64,000 nt of DNA from Idiomarina ramblicola (GCF_003987255.1 NZ_PIQC01000006.1:62001-126000); one strand, 5' to 3'. Counted from the stretch's first letter, positions 1 to 14,127 are shown. Made by a program: numbers and translations. The notes: generated by a model from the letters alone, not told the origin.

Positions 1-186
1 CACTCAGAAGAGCAACTCATTGCGCTGGTACGCCGACATTTTGATTTACGCCCTTATGGATTAATTAAAATGCTTGATCTGGAGCGTCCTATCTATAAGC
101 AGACGGCGGCATATGGACACTTTGGCCGGGATAACTTTCCGTGGGAGAAAACGGATAAAGCAGCGGATTTACAGGCTGATATTTAA
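1..186 (+). CDS. metK: S-adenosylmethionine synthase, C-terminal end (partial)
   Basis: The first 186 bases are open in frame 1 and end at TAA. The 61 encoded residues match the conserved C-terminus of MetK, including [14 protein letters not shown], a [11 protein letters not shown] segment and FPWEKTDKA just before the stop. MetK makes S-adenosylmethionine from methionine and ATP in the cytoplasm. The start and the catalytic core lie outside the window. The gene is followed by tkt on the same strand after a 91-bp gap. Confidence 0.93.
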   Translation, partial: HSEEQLIALVRRHFDLRPYGLIKMLDLERPIYKQTAAYGHFGRDNFPWEKTDKAADLQADI

Positions 187-277
187 ACAAAATATTGCCT
201 ATAAATTTGCTTGTACCCCCTGAAATGTGGAGAATACGCGCATCGCAAGTTGCTCTTCACCTTCCAGGGGGTTTTTC

Positions 278-2278
278 ATGTCAGATCGTCAATATCTCGC
301 CAATGCCATCCGTGCGCTCAGTATGGATGCGGTTCAGAAAGCCAAATCAGGCCACCCCGGAGCGCCCATGGGTATGGCAGATATCGCAGAAGTTCTTTGG
401 CGTGACTATCTAAAGCATAACCCTCATAACCCGGGCTGGGCCGATCGCGACCGCTTTGTGTTATCTAACGGGCATGGGTCAATGCTGATTTATTCTTTGT
501 TGCACCTGTCTGGTTATGACCTCAGCATTGATGATTTGAAGCAATTTCGTCAACTCGACTCAAAAACCCCGGGTCACCCTGAGTATGGCTACACGCCAGG
601 TATCGAAACCACCACCGGGCCGTTGGGCCAGGGGCTTGCAAATGCGGTTGGTATGGCACTGGCCGAGAAGGTATTAGCCGCGCAGTTTAATCGTGAAAAC
701 CATGAAATTGTTGATCATTACACTTACACCTTCCTGGGTGATGGCTGCTTAATGGAAGGCATTTCTCACGAAGCGTGTTCACTGGCGGGTACCTTAGGTT
801 TAGGTAAGCTCATCGCGTTTTACGATGACAACGGCATTTCCATTGATGGTGAAGTCGAAGGTTGGTTTACCGACGACACAGCGAAACGTTTTGAGTCTTA
901 TGGTTGGCACGTCATAGACAAAGTTGACGGACACGACTCGGCTGCCATCACCCGGGCAATTGATGAAGCGCGAGCTTACGAAAATAAGCCGACTCTTATT
1001 ATTTGCAAAACCGTGATTGGTTACGGTGCACCGAACAAACAAGGCTCTGAAAGCTGTCACGGCGCGCCTCTGGGTGATGATGAAATTGTCGCTGCACGTA
1101 AGCAGTTGAATTGGCCACACGAAGCTTTTGAAGTGCCGGCCGATGTTTACCAAAAATGGTCTGCGGTGGATAAAGGTGCGGCGGTTGAATCCTCGTGGAA
1201 TAAGCGCTGGGTGGCTTATGAGCAGGAACACCCGCAGTTAGCAGAAGAATTAAAGCGCCGCTTAAATGGCGAATTACCGGAAGGTTTTGAGAACTCTGTA
1301 CACAGCTATGCGAAGCAGCTGCAAAGTAGCCCTGAAGCAATAGCGACACGTAAAGCGTCACTGAATGTACTGAATGAATTTGGTCCTAAATTACCTGAGC
1401 TATTGGGTGGTTCTGCCGACTTAGCCGGCTCTAATTTGACCTTATGGAAGGATGCAAAAGGCATTACTGCCGACGATGCCAGCGGCAACTACGTATTCTA
1501 TGGTGTCCGTGAGTTTGGTATGTCCGCTATTATGAATGGCGTAACCTTGCACGGTGGCTTTAAAGCCTACGGTGCAACCTTCCTGATGTTTATGGAATAT
1601 GCCCGCAACGCCGTACGTATGTCGGCGCTGATGAAACAGCCCAGCATTTTTGTTTACACCCATGACTCTATTGGTTTAGGCGAGGACGGACCTACCCATC
1701 AGGCGGTCGAGCAGTTGGCTAACTTGCGCCAAACCCCGAATCTGCAATGCTGGCGTCCTTGTGATCCGGTTGAAACCGCCGTTGCCTGGGGTGCTGCAGT
1801 ACAAAGCAGCAAAACACCGACTGCGCTCGTTTTCAGCCGTCAGGGCATGCAGCAACAAGAAAGAGATGAAGATCAGCTAACCAATATTGCTCGTGGTGGC
1901 TACGTGCTGAAAGATTGTGACGGCGAGCCGGAAGTGATTCTGATTGCTACTGGCTCTGAAGTTGATTTAGCGGTTGCTGCTTTTGAGCAACTGTCAGAGC
2001 AAGGTCATAAGGTGCGCGTTGTCTCTATGCCATCAACCAATGTGTTCGACATTCAGGATTCTGAATACAAAGAGTCTGTGTTGCCTTCCAGCGTGACCCG
2101 CCGTGTTGCGATTGAAGCCGGTATTGCGGACTTTTGGTACAAGTACATTGGCCTTAACGGCGAAGTCGTTGGCATGACGACTTTTGGTGAGTCTGCGCCA
2201 GCTGCCGATTTATACAAGCACTTTGGTATTACGGCAGAAAACACTGTGGCAGCTGCTAAACGACTGCTGGGAGCATAA
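278..2278 (+). CDS. tkt: Transketolase
   Basis: This is a 666-residue thiamine-diphosphate enzyme of the non-oxidative pentose phosphate pathway that moves two-carbon ketol units between sugar phosphates. Family landmarks are [11 protein letters not shown] near the N-terminus, GDGCLMEGI (the GDG ThDP-binding motif) around residue 155, and the pyrimidine domain with [12 protein letters not shown] and [16 protein letters not shown] chose the ATG at 278 because AGGGGG lies about 7 bases upstream and the length then matches TktA (about 663 aa); an upstream in-frame ATG at 227 would add 17 residues with no family match. The stop is directly followed by the epd start, so the two are probably cotranscribed. 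Confidence 0.96.
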   Translation: MSDRQYLANAIRALSMDAVQKAKSGHPGAPMGMADIAEVLWRDYLKHNPHNPGWADRDRFVLSNGHGSMLIYSLLHLSGYDLSIDDLKQFRQLDSKTPGHPEYGYTPGIETTTGPLGQGLANAVGMALAEKVLAAQFNRENHEIVDHYTYTFLGDGCLMEGISHEACSLAGTLGLGKLIAFYDDNGISIDGEVEGWFTDDTAKRFESYGWHVIDKVDGHDSAAITRAIDEARAYENKPTLIICKTVIGYGAPNKQGSESCHGAPLGDDEIVAARKQLNWPHEAFEVPADVYQKWSAVDKGAAVESSWNKRWVAYEQEHPQLAEELKRRLNGELPEGFENSVHSYAKQLQSSPEAIATRKASLNVLNEFGPKLPELLGGSADLAGSNLTLWKDAKGITADDASGNYVFYGVREFGMSAIMNGVTLHGGFKAYGATFLMFMEYARNAVRMSALMKQPSIFVYTHDSIGLGEDGPTHQAVEQLANLRQTPNLQCWRPCDPVETAVAWGAAVQSSKTPTALVFSRQGMQQQERDEDQLTNIARGGYVLKDCDGEPEVILIATGSEVDLAVAAFEQLSEQGHKVRVVSMPSTNVFDIQDSEYKESVLPSSVTRRVAIEAGIADFWYKYIGLNGEVVGMTTFGESAPAADLYKHFGITAENTVAAAKRLLGA

Positions 2279-3304
2279 ATGAGCAAGCCAGCTCGTATTG
2301 CGATTAATGGTTTTGGCCGTATTGGTCGAAGCTTTTTGCGTGCTTTGTATGAAAATGGCTATCGCGACAGCGTGCAGGTGGTTCTGATTAACGAACCGGC
2401 AGCGTCGGAAGCGATAGCGCATTTACTTAAATACGACTCGAGCCATGGCCGGTTTGGAGAAAAAGTGTCTCAGCGTGATGACACCTTAACCGTCGCCGGT
2501 GACACTATTGCTTTAACACACCAGACTGAGATTGAAGCCATTGACTGGCGTGCTCATCAAGTAGATTTTGTCATCGACTGTACCGGTGTCTTTGGTAGCC
2601 AGGCAGACGGTCAGCTTTACCTGCAGCAAGGGGTAAAGCGGGTACTGTATTCTCATCCCGGAAAACCGGATGTTGATTTTACGGCTATTTATGGGGTGAA
2701 TGAAAAAGAGTTAAAAGCCGATCATAAAGTGGTATCGAACGGCTCCTGCACAACCAATTGTATTGTGCCGGTCATTAAAGTATTGGATGACACCTTTGGC
2801 ATTGATTCCGGTGCTATTACCACCATTCATTCGGCTATGCACGATCAGCAGGTTATTGATGCTTATCACCCTGACTTAAGGCGTACCCGCGCGGCGGGAC
2901 GCTCCATTATTCCGGTAGATACCCGACTGGCACGAGGTATAGAACGCATACTGCCGCACTTAGAAGGGCGTTTTGAGGCCATTGCTGTACGTGTGCCAAC
3001 GACTAACGTCACCGCTATGGACTTAAGTGTTACGCTCAATAGTGATGCTACAATAGAGCAAGTAAATCAGGTTTTACGTGAGCAAAGTGAGCATCAGCTG
3101 GCGGGCATACTGGACTATACTGAAGAGCCATTAGTTTCAATCGATTTTAACCATGACCCACATTCATCCATTGTTGATGGCACCCAAACCCGCGTAAGCC
3201 ATAAGCGCCTGGTTAAGTTGTTGTGCTGGTGTGACAATGAGTGGGGATTCGCTAATCGTTTGCTGGATACGGCCAAAACGATGGCTGAACAAATAGAACA
3301 CTAA
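2279..3304 (+). CDS. epd: D-erythrose-4-phosphate dehydrogenase
   Basis: A 341-residue GAPDH-family enzyme. The NAD-binding motif INGFGRIGR is at residues 9-17 and the catalytic cysteine is C157 in NGSCTTNC. Epd oxidises erythrose-4-phosphate to 4-phosphoerythronate, the entry to pyridoxal phosphate synthesis. I favour epd over gapA because of the tkt-epd-pgk-fba gene order and the [15 protein letters not shown] segment typical of Epd; substrate preference itself cannot be read from sequence. The ATG follows the tkt stop with no gap, which suggests translational coupling. Pgk starts 18 bases downstream. Confidence 0.9.
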   Translation: MSKPARIAINGFGRIGRSFLRALYENGYRDSVQVVLINEPAASEAIAHLLKYDSSHGRFGEKVSQRDDTLTVAGDTIALTHQTEIEAIDWRAHQVDFVIDCTGVFGSQADGQLYLQQGVKRVLYSHPGKPDVDFTAIYGVNEKELKADHKVVSNGSCTTNCIVPVIKVLDDTFGIDSGAITTIHSAMHDQQVIDAYHPDLRRTRAAGRSIIPVDTRLARGIERILPHLEGRFEAIAVRVPTTNVTAMDLSVTLNSDATIEQVNQVLREQSEHQLAGILDYTEEPLVSIDFNHDPHSSIVDGTQTRVSHKRLVKLLCWCDNEWGFANRLLDTAKTMAEQIEH

Positions 3305-3322
3305 GTTTAGAGAGGATACCGC

Positions 3323-4504
3323 ATGTCTGTCATTGCTATGACCGATTTGGATTTAAACAACAAACGCGTACTCATACGGGAAGATTTAAACGTCCCGGTA
3401 AAAAACGGCAAAGTCACTTCCGATGCGCGTTTAAAAGCAGCAATGCCAAGTATTCAGCAAGCGTTGGAAGCTGGCGCTAAAGTGATGGTGATGTCGCACC
3501 TGGGGCGCCCAACCGAAGGTGAATACGACGAGCAATTCTCTATGCAACCGGTTGTGGATTACCTAAAAGAAGCACTGGATTGCCCTGTCCGCCTTTGTAA
3601 AGACTACCTGGATGGTGTTGAAGTCAGTGCCGGAGAACTGGTAGTTTTTGAAAACGTTCGTTTTAATGTTGGTGAAAAGAAGAACAATGACGAGCTTGCT
3701 AAAAAATTAGCCAGCTTGTGTGATGTTTATGTGATGGACGCGTTTGGCACCGCGCATCGTGCTCAGGCGTCCACTCATGGTGTGGCTAAGTACGCGCCGG
3801 TTGCCTGCGCGGGACCTTTGCTGGCCGGTGAGCTGGAAGCATTAGGTAAAGCACTGGAAAACCCTAAGCGTCCGTTAGTGGCTATTGTTGGTGGTTCAAA
3901 AGTTTCGACTAAGCTTACCGTATTAGAGTCACTGTCTGGTGTAGTCGATCAGTTAATCGTGGGCGGCGGTATTGCGAATACCTTTATTGCAGCTGCTGGC
4001 CATAATGTAGGTAAGTCTTTGTATGAAGCCGACTTAACTGACGAAGCCAACCGTTTAATGGCGCAGGCGAAAGCCAAAGGTGGCGATATTCCTTTACCGG
4101 TGGACGTGGTAACAGGTAAAGAATTCAGCGCAGAAGCTAAAGCGGAAACCAAAGCCGTTAACACCGTTGCAGATGACGACATGATTTTCGATATTGGTGT
4201 TAAAACGTCAGAGCAACTGGCAGCAATGCTGAAAAACGCAGGCACTATTGTCTGGAACGGTCCGGTGGGAGTGTTTGAATTTGAGCAGTTTGGTCAGGGC
4301 ACAAAAACCATAGCCAATGCGATTGCACAAAGTGACGCGTTTTCAATTGCCGGAGGTGGTGACACCCTGGCTGCAATTGACCAATACGGTATCGCTGATA
4401 AGATAAGTTATATTTCAACAGGTGGCGGAGCGTTCCTGGAATTCCTGGAAGGTAAGACATTACCAGCCGTTGCAATTTTACAAGAACGGGCTAAAGACGC
4501 CTGA
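3323..4504 (+). CDS. pgk: Phosphoglycerate kinase
   Basis: A 393-residue glycolytic kinase that transfers phosphate between 1,3-bisphosphoglycerate and ADP. Motifs are REDLNVPV near the N-terminus, [30 protein letters not shown], the WNGPVGVFE nucleotide-site segment, and [13 protein letters not shown] near the C-terminus. Length is normal. AGAGAGGATA sits just upstream of the ATG as ribosome binding site. It is the third gene of the operon, 18 bases after epd and 30 before fba. Confidence 0.97.
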   Translation: MSVIAMTDLDLNNKRVLIREDLNVPVKNGKVTSDARLKAAMPSIQQALEAGAKVMVMSHLGRPTEGEYDEQFSMQPVVDYLKEALDCPVRLCKDYLDGVEVSAGELVVFENVRFNVGEKKNNDELAKKLASLCDVYVMDAFGTAHRAQASTHGVAKYAPVACAGPLLAGELEALGKALENPKRPLVAIVGGSKVSTKLTVLESLSGVVDQLIVGGGIANTFIAAAGHNVGKSLYEADLTDEANRLMAQAKAKGGDIPLPVDVVTGKEFSAEAKAETKAVNTVADDDMIFDIGVKTSEQLAAMLKNAGTIVWNGPVGVFEFEQFGQGTKTIANAIAQSDAFSIAGGGDTLAAIDQYGIADKISYISTGGGAFLEFLEGKTLPAVAILQERAKDA

Positions 4505-4534
4505 ACACAAGTTTTTAATTAAGGAGTATTTTTT

Positions 4535-5599
4535 ATGGCCTTGGTGTCATTACGACAGTTACTCGATCATGCTGCAGAGCATGACTACGGTGTACCGGCG
4601 TTTAACGTCAACAACCTTGAACAGATGCGTGCAATTATGCAGGCAGCTGACGCAACCGACAGTCCGGTTATTGTGCAGGCTTCAGCCGGCGCTCGCAAAT
4701 ACGCTGGTGCTCCTTTCTTGCGCCACTTAATTCAGGCGGCCGTTGAAGAATGGCCACATATTCCTGTCGTTGTGCATCAAGATCATGGTACTTCTCCGGC
4801 AGTATGTCAGCGTTCAATTCAATTGGGCTTTAGCTCAGTTATGATGGACGGTTCTTTGCTGGAAGACGGTAAAACACCTGCTGAGTATGACTACAATGTA
4901 AAAGTGACCAAACAAACTGTCGAAATGGCGCACGCGTGTGGTGTTTCTGTTGAAGGTGAGCTGGGTTGTCTGGGTTCATTGGAAACGGGTGAAGCAGGCG
5001 AAGAAGACGGTGTTGGCGCTGAAGGTAAATTGTCGCATGAACAACTGCTGACCGACCCTGAAGAAGCGGCTGAATTTGTTAAAGCGACCAATGTTGATGC
5101 GTTAGCTATTGCGTGTGGCACATCGCACGGTGCTTACAAATTTACTCGCCCACCAACAGGTGATATTTTAGCCATTGATCGCATTAAAGAGATTCACCGT
5201 CGCATTCCGGGTACACACTTGGTTATGCATGGTTCATCATCCGTACCGCAAGAGTGGCTGAAGATTATTAACGAATTTGGTGGCGAGATCCCAGAAACTT
5301 ATGGGGTGCCAGTTGAGCAAATTCAGGAAGGTATTAAGCACGGTGTGCGTAAAGTTAATATCGATACCGATTTACGTCTGGCTTCAACCGGTGCTATTCG
5401 TCGTCATTTGGCGGAAAACCCGTCAAACTTTGATCCGCGCAAATTCTTTACAGCAGCAACAACCGCTATGGAAGATATTTGCCGTGCGCGCTACGAAGCT
5501 TTTGGTTGTGCCGGTATGGCCAGTAAAATTAAGCCGATTAACTTAGAATCAATGTTTCAGCGCTATGAAAACGGTGAGTTGGACGCCATTATTAAGTAA
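4535..5599 (+). CDS. fba: Class II fructose-bisphosphate aldolase
   Basis: A 354-residue zinc-dependent aldolase that interconverts fructose-1,6-bisphosphate with glyceraldehyde-3-phosphate and dihydroxyacetone phosphate. Class II marks are [10 protein letters not shown] (zinc-ligand His region), [14 protein letters not shown], and [13 protein letters not shown] with the NIDTD signature. The length and this signature fit the Calvin-cycle-like subtype found in many gammaproteobacteria rather than E. coli FbaA. TTAAGGAGT precedes the ATG. It closes the tkt-epd-pgk-fba run. Confidence 0.95.
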   Translation: MALVSLRQLLDHAAEHDYGVPAFNVNNLEQMRAIMQAADATDSPVIVQASAGARKYAGAPFLRHLIQAAVEEWPHIPVVVHQDHGTSPAVCQRSIQLGFSSVMMDGSLLEDGKTPAEYDYNVKVTKQTVEMAHACGVSVEGELGCLGSLETGEAGEEDGVGAEGKLSHEQLLTDPEEAAEFVKATNVDALAIACGTSHGAYKFTRPPTGDILAIDRIKEIHRRIPGTHLVMHGSSSVPQEWLKIINEFGGEIPETYGVPVEQIQEGIKHGVRKVNIDTDLRLASTGAIRRHLAENPSNFDPRKFFTAATTAMEDICRARYEAFGCAGMASKIKPINLESMFQRYENGELDAIIK

Positions 5600-5637
5600 C
5601 GCGGTACTTTATAAAAGACACAAATAACGAGGTTAGT

Positions 5638-6423
5638 GTGCGATTTTCTTTATTATTCGCTAGTTTGTTTTTACCTGTTGCAGCGAGTGCACAAACATTT
5701 ATGTTTGACGATGCTGACGACATTGATACAGAAACGGTTGAAGAGTGGGAAGCCAGTGCTGAATTTGGCTTGCTTTACACCTCTGGTAATACCGAGACAG
5801 AAAGCCTGAAGGGCAAGTTTAACGCGTCGCGGGATATTCAAAACTGGCGCCATAAAGGTGTTTTTGATTATTACACCGCTGAACAGGAAGACCAGGAAAC
5901 CGGAGAAAGTGTCGAAACCGCAGATCGCATGTTCATATCGGCTCAGAGTAACTATAAGTTCGATCCCGACAGTCGCGATTCGCTGTTTGTGTTCGGTTCC
6001 TATGAAGAAGACGAGTTTAGTGGTTTTGAGTACCAGGCAACGGTAGCAACCGGTTATGGTGCCCGTTATCGCTACGATGAAGACATTTATGCCGACTACG
6101 AAATTGGTCCTGGTTATTCCAGAACGAAGCCAGTACAGGTTGAAGGCGAACCGCCGGTTGAATCAGATGGCTCCATGATTTTGCGTCTAGCGGGCGGACT
6201 GAACTGGAAAATTAGCGAAAACTCACGCTTTAACGCGTTGTTGTCATCTGAAATTGGAGAAGACAACACAAAGAGTAAAGCGGAGCTTTCGGTTTCTGCG
6301 AATATTAACAGTTCACTGGCAATGAAGTTCTCAATTGGCGCAAATCACAACTCGCATGTGGCCGATGAGAGCCTGGAGAAGCTGGATACAGAAACTGCGG
6401 TAACGCTAGTTTACTCTTTCTAA
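5638..6423 (+). CDS. DUF481 (YdiY-like) secreted/outer membrane protein
   Basis: A 261-residue protein with a clear Sec signal peptide (MRFSLLFASLFLPVAASAQ). The mature part begins with an acidic stretch and continues as alternating short strands rich in Y, E and D, ending in VTLVYSF; a terminal phenylalanine is typical of outer membrane beta-barrels. This matches the DUF481/YdiY family, whose role is not established. The start is GTG at 5638 with AACGAGG upstream. A strong hairpin terminator follows. Confidence 0.85.
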   Translation: MRFSLLFASLFLPVAASAQTFMFDDADDIDTETVEEWEASAEFGLLYTSGNTETESLKGKFNASRDIQNWRHKGVFDYYTAEQEDQETGESVETADRMFISAQSNYKFDPDSRDSLFVFGSYEEDEFSGFEYQATVATGYGARYRYDEDIYADYEIGPGYSRTKPVQVEGEPPVESDGSMILRLAGGLNWKISENSRFNALLSSEIGEDNTKSKAELSVSANINSSLAMKFSIGANHNSHVADESLEKLDTETAVTLVYSF

Positions 6424-6447
6424 AACCTCTTAGTTGTTAACGACAAA

Positions 6448-6473
6448 GCCGTGGCTTATGCCGCGGCTTTTTT
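6448..6473 (+). terminator. Rho-independent terminator after the DUF481 gene
   Basis: GCCGTGGC, loop TTAT, GCCGCGGC form an 8-bp stem (one G-U pair) followed directly by six T. It separates the DUF481 gene from the chemoreceptor gene that starts at 6532. Confidence 0.88.
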
Positions 6474-6531
6474 CATTAAGCTGTCATAAAACCGTCTTAA
6501 ACTGTCGCAGTATTCTCAACTGGACTGATTT

Positions 6532-8454
6532 ATGCGGGTTTCAACATTTAGTCGTGTCTCTTCCTTTTCCTTGCTGGGTTTGTCGCTGCTGTTTTTGTTT
6601 GTGCTCGCCTGGGCAAATAATCAGTTACAGCATTTTGAACGGCAACAGACTGTCTATTCATCCATAAAAGAAAAGTTAATGGTTGAAGTGGTCACTGAGC
6701 TCAGCGGTTACCTGCAGTCAGGTAATGCGCTTTTGCTGAACCAGGCTGAAACCTCCGTCAACGAAGTGAATGATGAACTTAATGCATTAAACTTAGTATC
6801 TACCGAGGTGATGCAAGAACAGCTGAATGTTATTCGTAGCCGAATTTCTAATGACTATCGGGCGATAGGAAAACTGTCTGGTCAGGAAGTGGCGTTGTTG
6901 GTAAATGCTGAGAGGTCGCTGTTTAATGAATTGTCTCGGCTGTTCGATTATGTGCAAAAAGGCAGTGGCAACCGTCCCTCTACAGCGGAGAGTTATCAGA
7001 GTATCGGCAGCGACTTAGTGTTATTAATTGCCCACTTGGTCCACACGAGGGAACGGCTGTTCAGTGGAGAAGTTGAAGAACAGGCTCTCAACCAAGTGCT
7101 TAATGCCATGCAAAAGGAAGTAGAGCGACTGCAGCAGTTACCTGAACTGGGCGTAAAAGAAGAGTTGCCCGATCAGTCAATGATGCTGGTAGCAAGAGAG
7201 GCAAAAGAACTGGGTCCAAAGATCATCTCGGAAATGAACAGTCTGATTAAGCGTTACCCGCAAGAGCTGTCTTCAACGTTAAAACTCATTGAGTCACGCC
7301 GTGAGGCTTTTGCTTCAATATCAGACGACATTGCTAATATTCAGTCCTTAGCGGTAGAAGTCGAGCAGGCTCTTTTACAGAACCAGCAGGCTAACTTGGT
7401 GCAGATTAAGTGGATTCTTATGGCATTGGTTGCCGCGCTATTGATATTTTCGGTGCTTAATTTTGTGTTATTAAAACGCATGGTTCTGACACCGTTAAGA
7501 AGCTTGCGTGACGCCATGGAAATCTTGCTCGTCAGGCAGGAACTGAATTATTTACCCAATGCTGACCGCGATACTGAGATGGCTGAGATTGCCCAATTTT
7601 TTAACGGCATACTGGAGCAGACCCAGCGTCGCGATGAGGAAAAGTCTCAACAAATGACGGTCGTCAATGAAGCATTAAAACGTGTCATACAAGAGTTACA
7701 GCAAATTGTTCAATCATCTGCTAATACGCAGGCGTCAGCGTCGACAACGATCAATGGCATTGCCGAGCTAAGTGAGTTAACCGAAGAACTAAATCAATGC
7801 ACCAATACGCTGGAAAAAAATGCGTTAGATACGCAAGACTCAATGAAATTAAGCCGTCAGCATATTCTTAAGCTCAGAGACGCTTCAGAGCGGAATGAAA
7901 AAGCAATCGAAACAGCAAAACGTTCCGCTGTGGAACTCGACCTTTCCGTTAAAGAAGTGAAAGATGCGCTGTCCATTATTTCAAGTATTGCCGACCAGAC
8001 GAATTTGCTGGCGTTGAACGCAGCAATTGAAGCGGCGAGAGCTGGGGAACAAGGTCGGGGCTTTGCGGTTGTCGCTGATGAAGTCAGGCAGTTAGCCCAA
8101 AAAACACAATCCTCACTGGGAGGTATCAACGACTCTTTAAATCAGTTGACTGAGGCGTCGTTGTCTATCGAGAGTGGTTATCGGGAAATTGCTCAGGCAA
8201 GTACCTCTCAGCAGCAATTTGTTGAACGCTTAGTGGAGACGTCCAATGAAGTTTCCGCGCAAGCTCAAGCTTCGACAGAAGAAGCAAAAACATCATTCAG
8301 GTTAGCAGAGCAACAAACTGAGAAAGTGGACGGGTTTTCAAATCAGTTAGAGCGACTGGTCACCGAAATGGACAATGCGCATCAGTTACTAAGACAAGTA
8401 GAAGCTCAAGTTGATACGCAAAGAATTGAGATAGAACGAGCGTTCAATTCATGA
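6532..8454 (+). CDS. Methyl-accepting chemotaxis protein with helical periplasmic sensor
   Basis: A 640-residue chemoreceptor. TM1 is at about residues 10-28 and TM2 at about 293-314. The roughly 265-residue periplasmic part between them looks almost entirely helical, a size consistent with a helical bimodular sensor. A HAMP-like region follows TM2. The cytoplasmic hairpin carries the conserved tip [20 protein letters not shown] and [15 protein letters not shown]. The next genes on the strand are a DUF47 (PhoU-like) protein and a phosphate permease, so a phosphate or related ligand is possible; that is only inference from context. Confidence 0.9.
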   Translation: MRVSTFSRVSSFSLLGLSLLFLFVLAWANNQLQHFERQQTVYSSIKEKLMVEVVTELSGYLQSGNALLLNQAETSVNEVNDELNALNLVSTEVMQEQLNVIRSRISNDYRAIGKLSGQEVALLVNAERSLFNELSRLFDYVQKGSGNRPSTAESYQSIGSDLVLLIAHLVHTRERLFSGEVEEQALNQVLNAMQKEVERLQQLPELGVKEELPDQSMMLVAREAKELGPKIISEMNSLIKRYPQELSSTLKLIESRREAFASISDDIANIQSLAVEVEQALLQNQQANLVQIKWILMALVAALLIFSVLNFVLLKRMVLTPLRSLRDAMEILLVRQELNYLPNADRDTEMAEIAQFFNGILEQTQRRDEEKSQQMTVVNEALKRVIQELQQIVQSSANTQASASTTINGIAELSELTEELNQCTNTLEKNALDTQDSMKLSRQHILKLRDASERNEKAIETAKRSAVELDLSVKEVKDALSIISSIADQTNLLALNAAIEAARAGEQGRGFAVVADEVRQLAQKTQSSLGGINDSLNQLTEASLSIESGYREIAQASTSQQQFVERLVETSNEVSAQAQASTEEAKTSFRLAEQQTEKVDGFSNQLERLVTEMDNAHQLLRQVEAQVDTQRIEIERAFNS

Positions 8455-8545
8455 ATAATTAATCAAATCTTACGGTTCCCTTTGTCTTTAGATTTCGCTA
8501 ACATTCGCGGCAGCTAACATCGGCTGAAAAAAATCGGATAATGTT

Positions 8546-9226
8546 ATGTCAGTGAACTCATTTCTTGGGGTTTTTGCTAAGTCCCCAATTAAACCGATGA
8601 TTGACCACATGGACGAAGTGCACCGCTGCGCTTATGCGCTGAAAGATTTCTTTAAAGCGGTTTATTCAAAGGACTGGAAGAGCGCAGAAGTCGCTCGCGC
8701 AACCATCGTGAAGCACGAATCAAACGCGGATGGAATGAAACGCAAAATCCGTCTGAACCTTCCGGGTGGCTTATTTATGCCGGTAGAGCGAGCTGACTTG
8801 CTTGAGCTCGTTTCCCAGCAGGATAAAATTGCGAATAAAGCCAAAGACATCTCCGGTCTGGTTACCGGTCGCGAATTAACCATTCCTGAATCCTTGGTAA
8901 AAGACTTTGACACCTATTTAAGTCGCTGTCTGGATGCCACTGACAAGGCTCGCGAAACCATTGGTGAGTTTGACGACTTGCTGGAAACCGGTTTTAAAGG
9001 GCGCGAACGCGATCTGGTTGACAATTTCATTGCTGAGCTCGACGCAATTGAAGCGGATACCGATCAGCTTCAAATTAAGCTACGTCAGGATCTACGCAAA
9101 ATTGAGCTTGATATGAACCCTGTGGACGCGATGTTCTTATACCGTATTTTGGACTGGGTTGGCGACTTAGCTGACCTGGCCGAGCGAGTCGGTGCACGTT
9201 TCGAACTGATGCTAGCGCGCGTCTAA
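8546..9226 (+). CDS. DUF47 / PhoU-like Pit accessory protein
   Basis: A 226-residue, mostly helical cytoplasmic protein of the TIGR00153/DUF47 family, distant relatives of PhoU. Conserved features are the MIDHMDEVHRCAYALKDFF opening, the HESNADGMKRKIRLNLPGGLFMPVER segment with its E/H/D residues, and the C-terminal ILDWVGDLADLAERVG helix. Genes of this family commonly sit directly before pit permease genes and are thought to modulate them. Pit follows 14 bases downstream. The ribosome binding site is weak. Confidence 0.88.
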   Translation: MSVNSFLGVFAKSPIKPMIDHMDEVHRCAYALKDFFKAVYSKDWKSAEVARATIVKHESNADGMKRKIRLNLPGGLFMPVERADLLELVSQQDKIANKAKDISGLVTGRELTIPESLVKDFDTYLSRCLDATDKARETIGEFDDLLETGFKGRERDLVDNFIAELDAIEADTDQLQIKLRQDLRKIELDMNPVDAMFLYRILDWVGDLADLAERVGARFELMLARV

Positions 9227-9240
9227 GCGGAGTCTGATTT

Positions 9241-10512
9241 ATGGATATTATTTCTAGTTACAGCCTCCTGCTTATCGGGATGGCAGCGGTTTTTGGTTTC
9301 TTCATGGCCTGGGGCATTGGCGCAAATGACGTGGCAAATGCCATGGGTACGTCGGTTGGCTCCAAGGCACTGACAATAAAACAGGCGATTCTCATCGCGA
9401 TGATTTTTGAGTTTGCCGGCGCTTACCTGGCCGGCGGGGAAGTTACCTCAACCATCCGTAAAGGTATTATCGACTCTGGATACTTTGTCGATCAGCCGGA
9501 ATTGCTCGTGTTTGGTATGATATCAGCTCTTTTAGCCGCAGGCTTTTGGTTGCTGATAGCCTCTTACCTTGGCTGGCCGGTATCGACGACTCATTCCATT
9601 ATTGGTGCCATTGTTGGTTTCTCTGCTGTCGGCGTCAGCATGGAATCAGTTCAGTGGATGAAAGTTGGAGGTGTCGTTGGAAGCTGGGTTGTCACCCCCG
9701 CCATATCCGGGTTTATTGCCTATCTCATATTTATGAGTGCACAGAAGCTCATTTTTGACCGATCGAATCCGTTAGCAATGGCTAAGCGCTATGTGCCTTA
9801 CTATATGGGGCTAGCTGGTTTCGTACTGTCGCTGGTCACGATTAAAAAAGGCCTTAAGCACGTTGGCCTGGATCTTGGCAGCATTGAAGGTTATCTGTGG
9901 GCGCTGGGTATCGCGGTACTGGTTTTTGCTATTGGTAAAATGGCAATCGGGCGTCTTAAGTTTAACCCGTCAGACGACAAAGACATGCATTACACCAACG
10001 TGGAAAAAGTCTTTGCGGTGCTGATGGTGGTCACTGCCTGTGCTATGGCTTTTGCTCATGGTTCTAACGACGTTGCTAACGCTATCGGGCCATTGGCCGC
10101 TGTAGTGAGTGTGGTTACCAGTGGTGGTGATATCGGCAGTAAAGCGACATTAGCCTGGTGGGTTCTGCCTTTAGGCGCCGTAGGTATCGTGGCGGGTCTG
10201 GCTATGCTGGGTAAACGTGTTATTGCAACCATTGGTAATGGTATTACGCACTTAACCCCAAGCCGTGGTTTTGCGGCGGAACTTGCCGCTGCGTCAACCG
10301 TAGTTCTGGCGTCCGGTACCGGGTTACCGATATCAACCACTCAAACGCTGGTCGGTGCGGTATTGGGTGTTGGCATGGCGCGCGGTATAGCTGCTCTGAA
10401 TCTTGGTGTTGTTCGCAACATCGTTATTTCGTGGGTGGTGACATTGCCTGCAGGGGCCATTATGTCGATTGCTTTCTTCTACATTTTAAAAGCCATTTTC
10501 GGCGTCGAGTAA
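9241..10512 (+). CDS. pit: Inorganic phosphate transporter, PiT family
   Basis: A 423-residue multi-spanning membrane protein. The two inverted PiT signatures are both intact: GANDVANAMGTSVGSKALT in the N-terminal half and HGSNDVANAIGPLAAV in the C-terminal half, with a second conserved pair around GWPVSTTHSIIGAIVG and GLPISTTQTLVGAVLGVG. PiT permeases import metal-phosphate complexes with protons or sodium. It forms a two-gene unit with the DUF47 gene and ends in a hairpin. Confidence 0.95.
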   Translation: MDIISSYSLLLIGMAAVFGFFMAWGIGANDVANAMGTSVGSKALTIKQAILIAMIFEFAGAYLAGGEVTSTIRKGIIDSGYFVDQPELLVFGMISALLAAGFWLLIASYLGWPVSTTHSIIGAIVGFSAVGVSMESVQWMKVGGVVGSWVVTPAISGFIAYLIFMSAQKLIFDRSNPLAMAKRYVPYYMGLAGFVLSLVTIKKGLKHVGLDLGSIEGYLWALGIAVLVFAIGKMAIGRLKFNPSDDKDMHYTNVEKVFAVLMVVTACAMAFAHGSNDVANAIGPLAAVVSVVTSGGDIGSKATLAWWVLPLGAVGIVAGLAMLGKRVIATIGNGITHLTPSRGFAAELAAASTVVLASGTGLPISTTQTLVGAVLGVGMARGIAALNLGVVRNIVISWVVTLPAGAIMSIAFFYILKAIFGVE

Positions 10513-10525
10513 GCTTGCGATAAAC

Positions 10526-10560
10526 AGGCAGCCTGTAACAGTGACAGGCTGCCTACTTTC
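10526..10560 (+). terminator. Hairpin terminator after pit
   Basis: AGGCAGCCTGT and ACAGGCTGCCT form a perfect 11-bp stem around a 7-base loop. The T tract after it is weak (ACTTTCC), so termination may be partial. It lies between pit and queA. Confidence 0.65.
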
Positions 10561-10605
10561 CAGTAAAATCCGCGCTTCATTACATCTCGTAAGTGCAGCA
10601 CGGAT

Positions 10606-11661
10606 ATGTCAGATACCAATCATTCTTCTTTAAAAGTCAGTGACTTTTCATTTGAGCTACCCGACGAGCTCATTGCCCGCTACCCGCAGGAGCAGCGCAG
10701 TGCAAGCCGTTTACTCTCGGTTAAGTCGAGTGAAAACAGTGTTGAGCATAAGCACTTCAAAAACATCGTTGATGAGCTAAATGCCGGTGATTTGTTGGTA
10801 TTTAACGACACCCGGGTTATTCCTGCCCGCTTGTTGGGTGAAAAAGTTTCCGGCGGTAAAGTCGAGGTTTTAGTGGAACGCTTGCTGGACGACCATCGCG
10901 TGCTAGCCCATGTTCGAGCCAACCGCGCGCCGAAAGCCGGGGCAGAGTTGTTGCTGGAAGGTCATGTGAAAATCACTATGCTGGCGCGGCACGATGCACT
11001 CTTTGAATTAAAATTTGAACACGATGAAACGGTACTCGAGCTGCTTGAGCAATACGGGCATATGCCATTGCCACCGTACATTGATCGTCCGGATGAAAGC
11101 TCTGACAAAGAACGCTACCAAACCGTTTATAACCGCGAACCGGGGGCCGTTGCTGCTCCTACCGCGGGTCTGCACTTTGACGACGACATACTGCAACAGT
11201 TGCGCGATAAAGGCGTGAACTTTGCCTATGTTACCCTGCACGTAGGCGCCGGAACCTTCCAGCCGGTGCGTGTGGAAGACATTAACGACCACGTTATGCA
11301 CAGCGAATACGCCAAAGTCAGTGCTGAAACCTGTCATGCCATTAAGCAGACCAAAGCCTCGGGTGGCCGGGTTATTGCTGTAGGTACAACCTCGGTTCGT
11401 TCGCTGGAATCAGCCGCTCAGGCTTCAGCCACAGAAGACATCGAACCGTTTTTCGAAGACACCGATATTTTTATCTTTCCGGGTTATGAATTTAAAGTGG
11501 TCGACAGTCTGATAACCAATTTTCATTTACCTGAGTCCACGCTCATTATGCTGGTTTCGGCATTTGCGGGTCGTGATTTGATTATGAAGGCTTATAATGA
11601 AGCCATTAAAGAGCGCTATCGATTCTTTAGCTACGGCGACGCCATGCTGTTACAGCGCTAA
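10606..11661 (+). CDS. queA: tRNA preQ1(34) S-adenosylmethionine ribosyltransferase-isomerase
   Basis: A 351-residue QueA, which transfers and isomerises the ribosyl part of SAM onto preQ1 in tRNA to give epoxyqueuosine. Family motifs are [35 protein letters not shown], the [12 protein letters not shown] block, [19 protein letters not shown] and [11 protein letters not shown]. It is directly upstream of tgt, which performs the preceding step, the usual gammaproteobacterial pair. Confidence 0.97.
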   Translation: MSDTNHSSLKVSDFSFELPDELIARYPQEQRSASRLLSVKSSENSVEHKHFKNIVDELNAGDLLVFNDTRVIPARLLGEKVSGGKVEVLVERLLDDHRVLAHVRANRAPKAGAELLLEGHVKITMLARHDALFELKFEHDETVLELLEQYGHMPLPPYIDRPDESSDKERYQTVYNREPGAVAAPTAGLHFDDDILQQLRDKGVNFAYVTLHVGAGTFQPVRVEDINDHVMHSEYAKVSAETCHAIKQTKASGGRVIAVGTTSVRSLESAAQASATEDIEPFFEDTDIFIFPGYEFKVVDSLITNFHLPESTLIMLVSAFAGRDLIMKAYNEAIKERYRFFSYGDAMLLQR

Positions 11662-11680
11662 ATTTAATACACTGAAGTGA

Positions 11681-14127
<2,447 letters not shown>

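Noticed and set aside
187-277. Riboswitch between metK and tkt
   Set aside because: The 91-bp gap shows no recognisable SAM or other riboswitch core.
800-1231. Long minus-strand reading frames inside tkt and similar antisense frames in many core genes
   Set aside because: They are shadows of well-conserved genes on the other strand, with no ribosome binding sites or family match.
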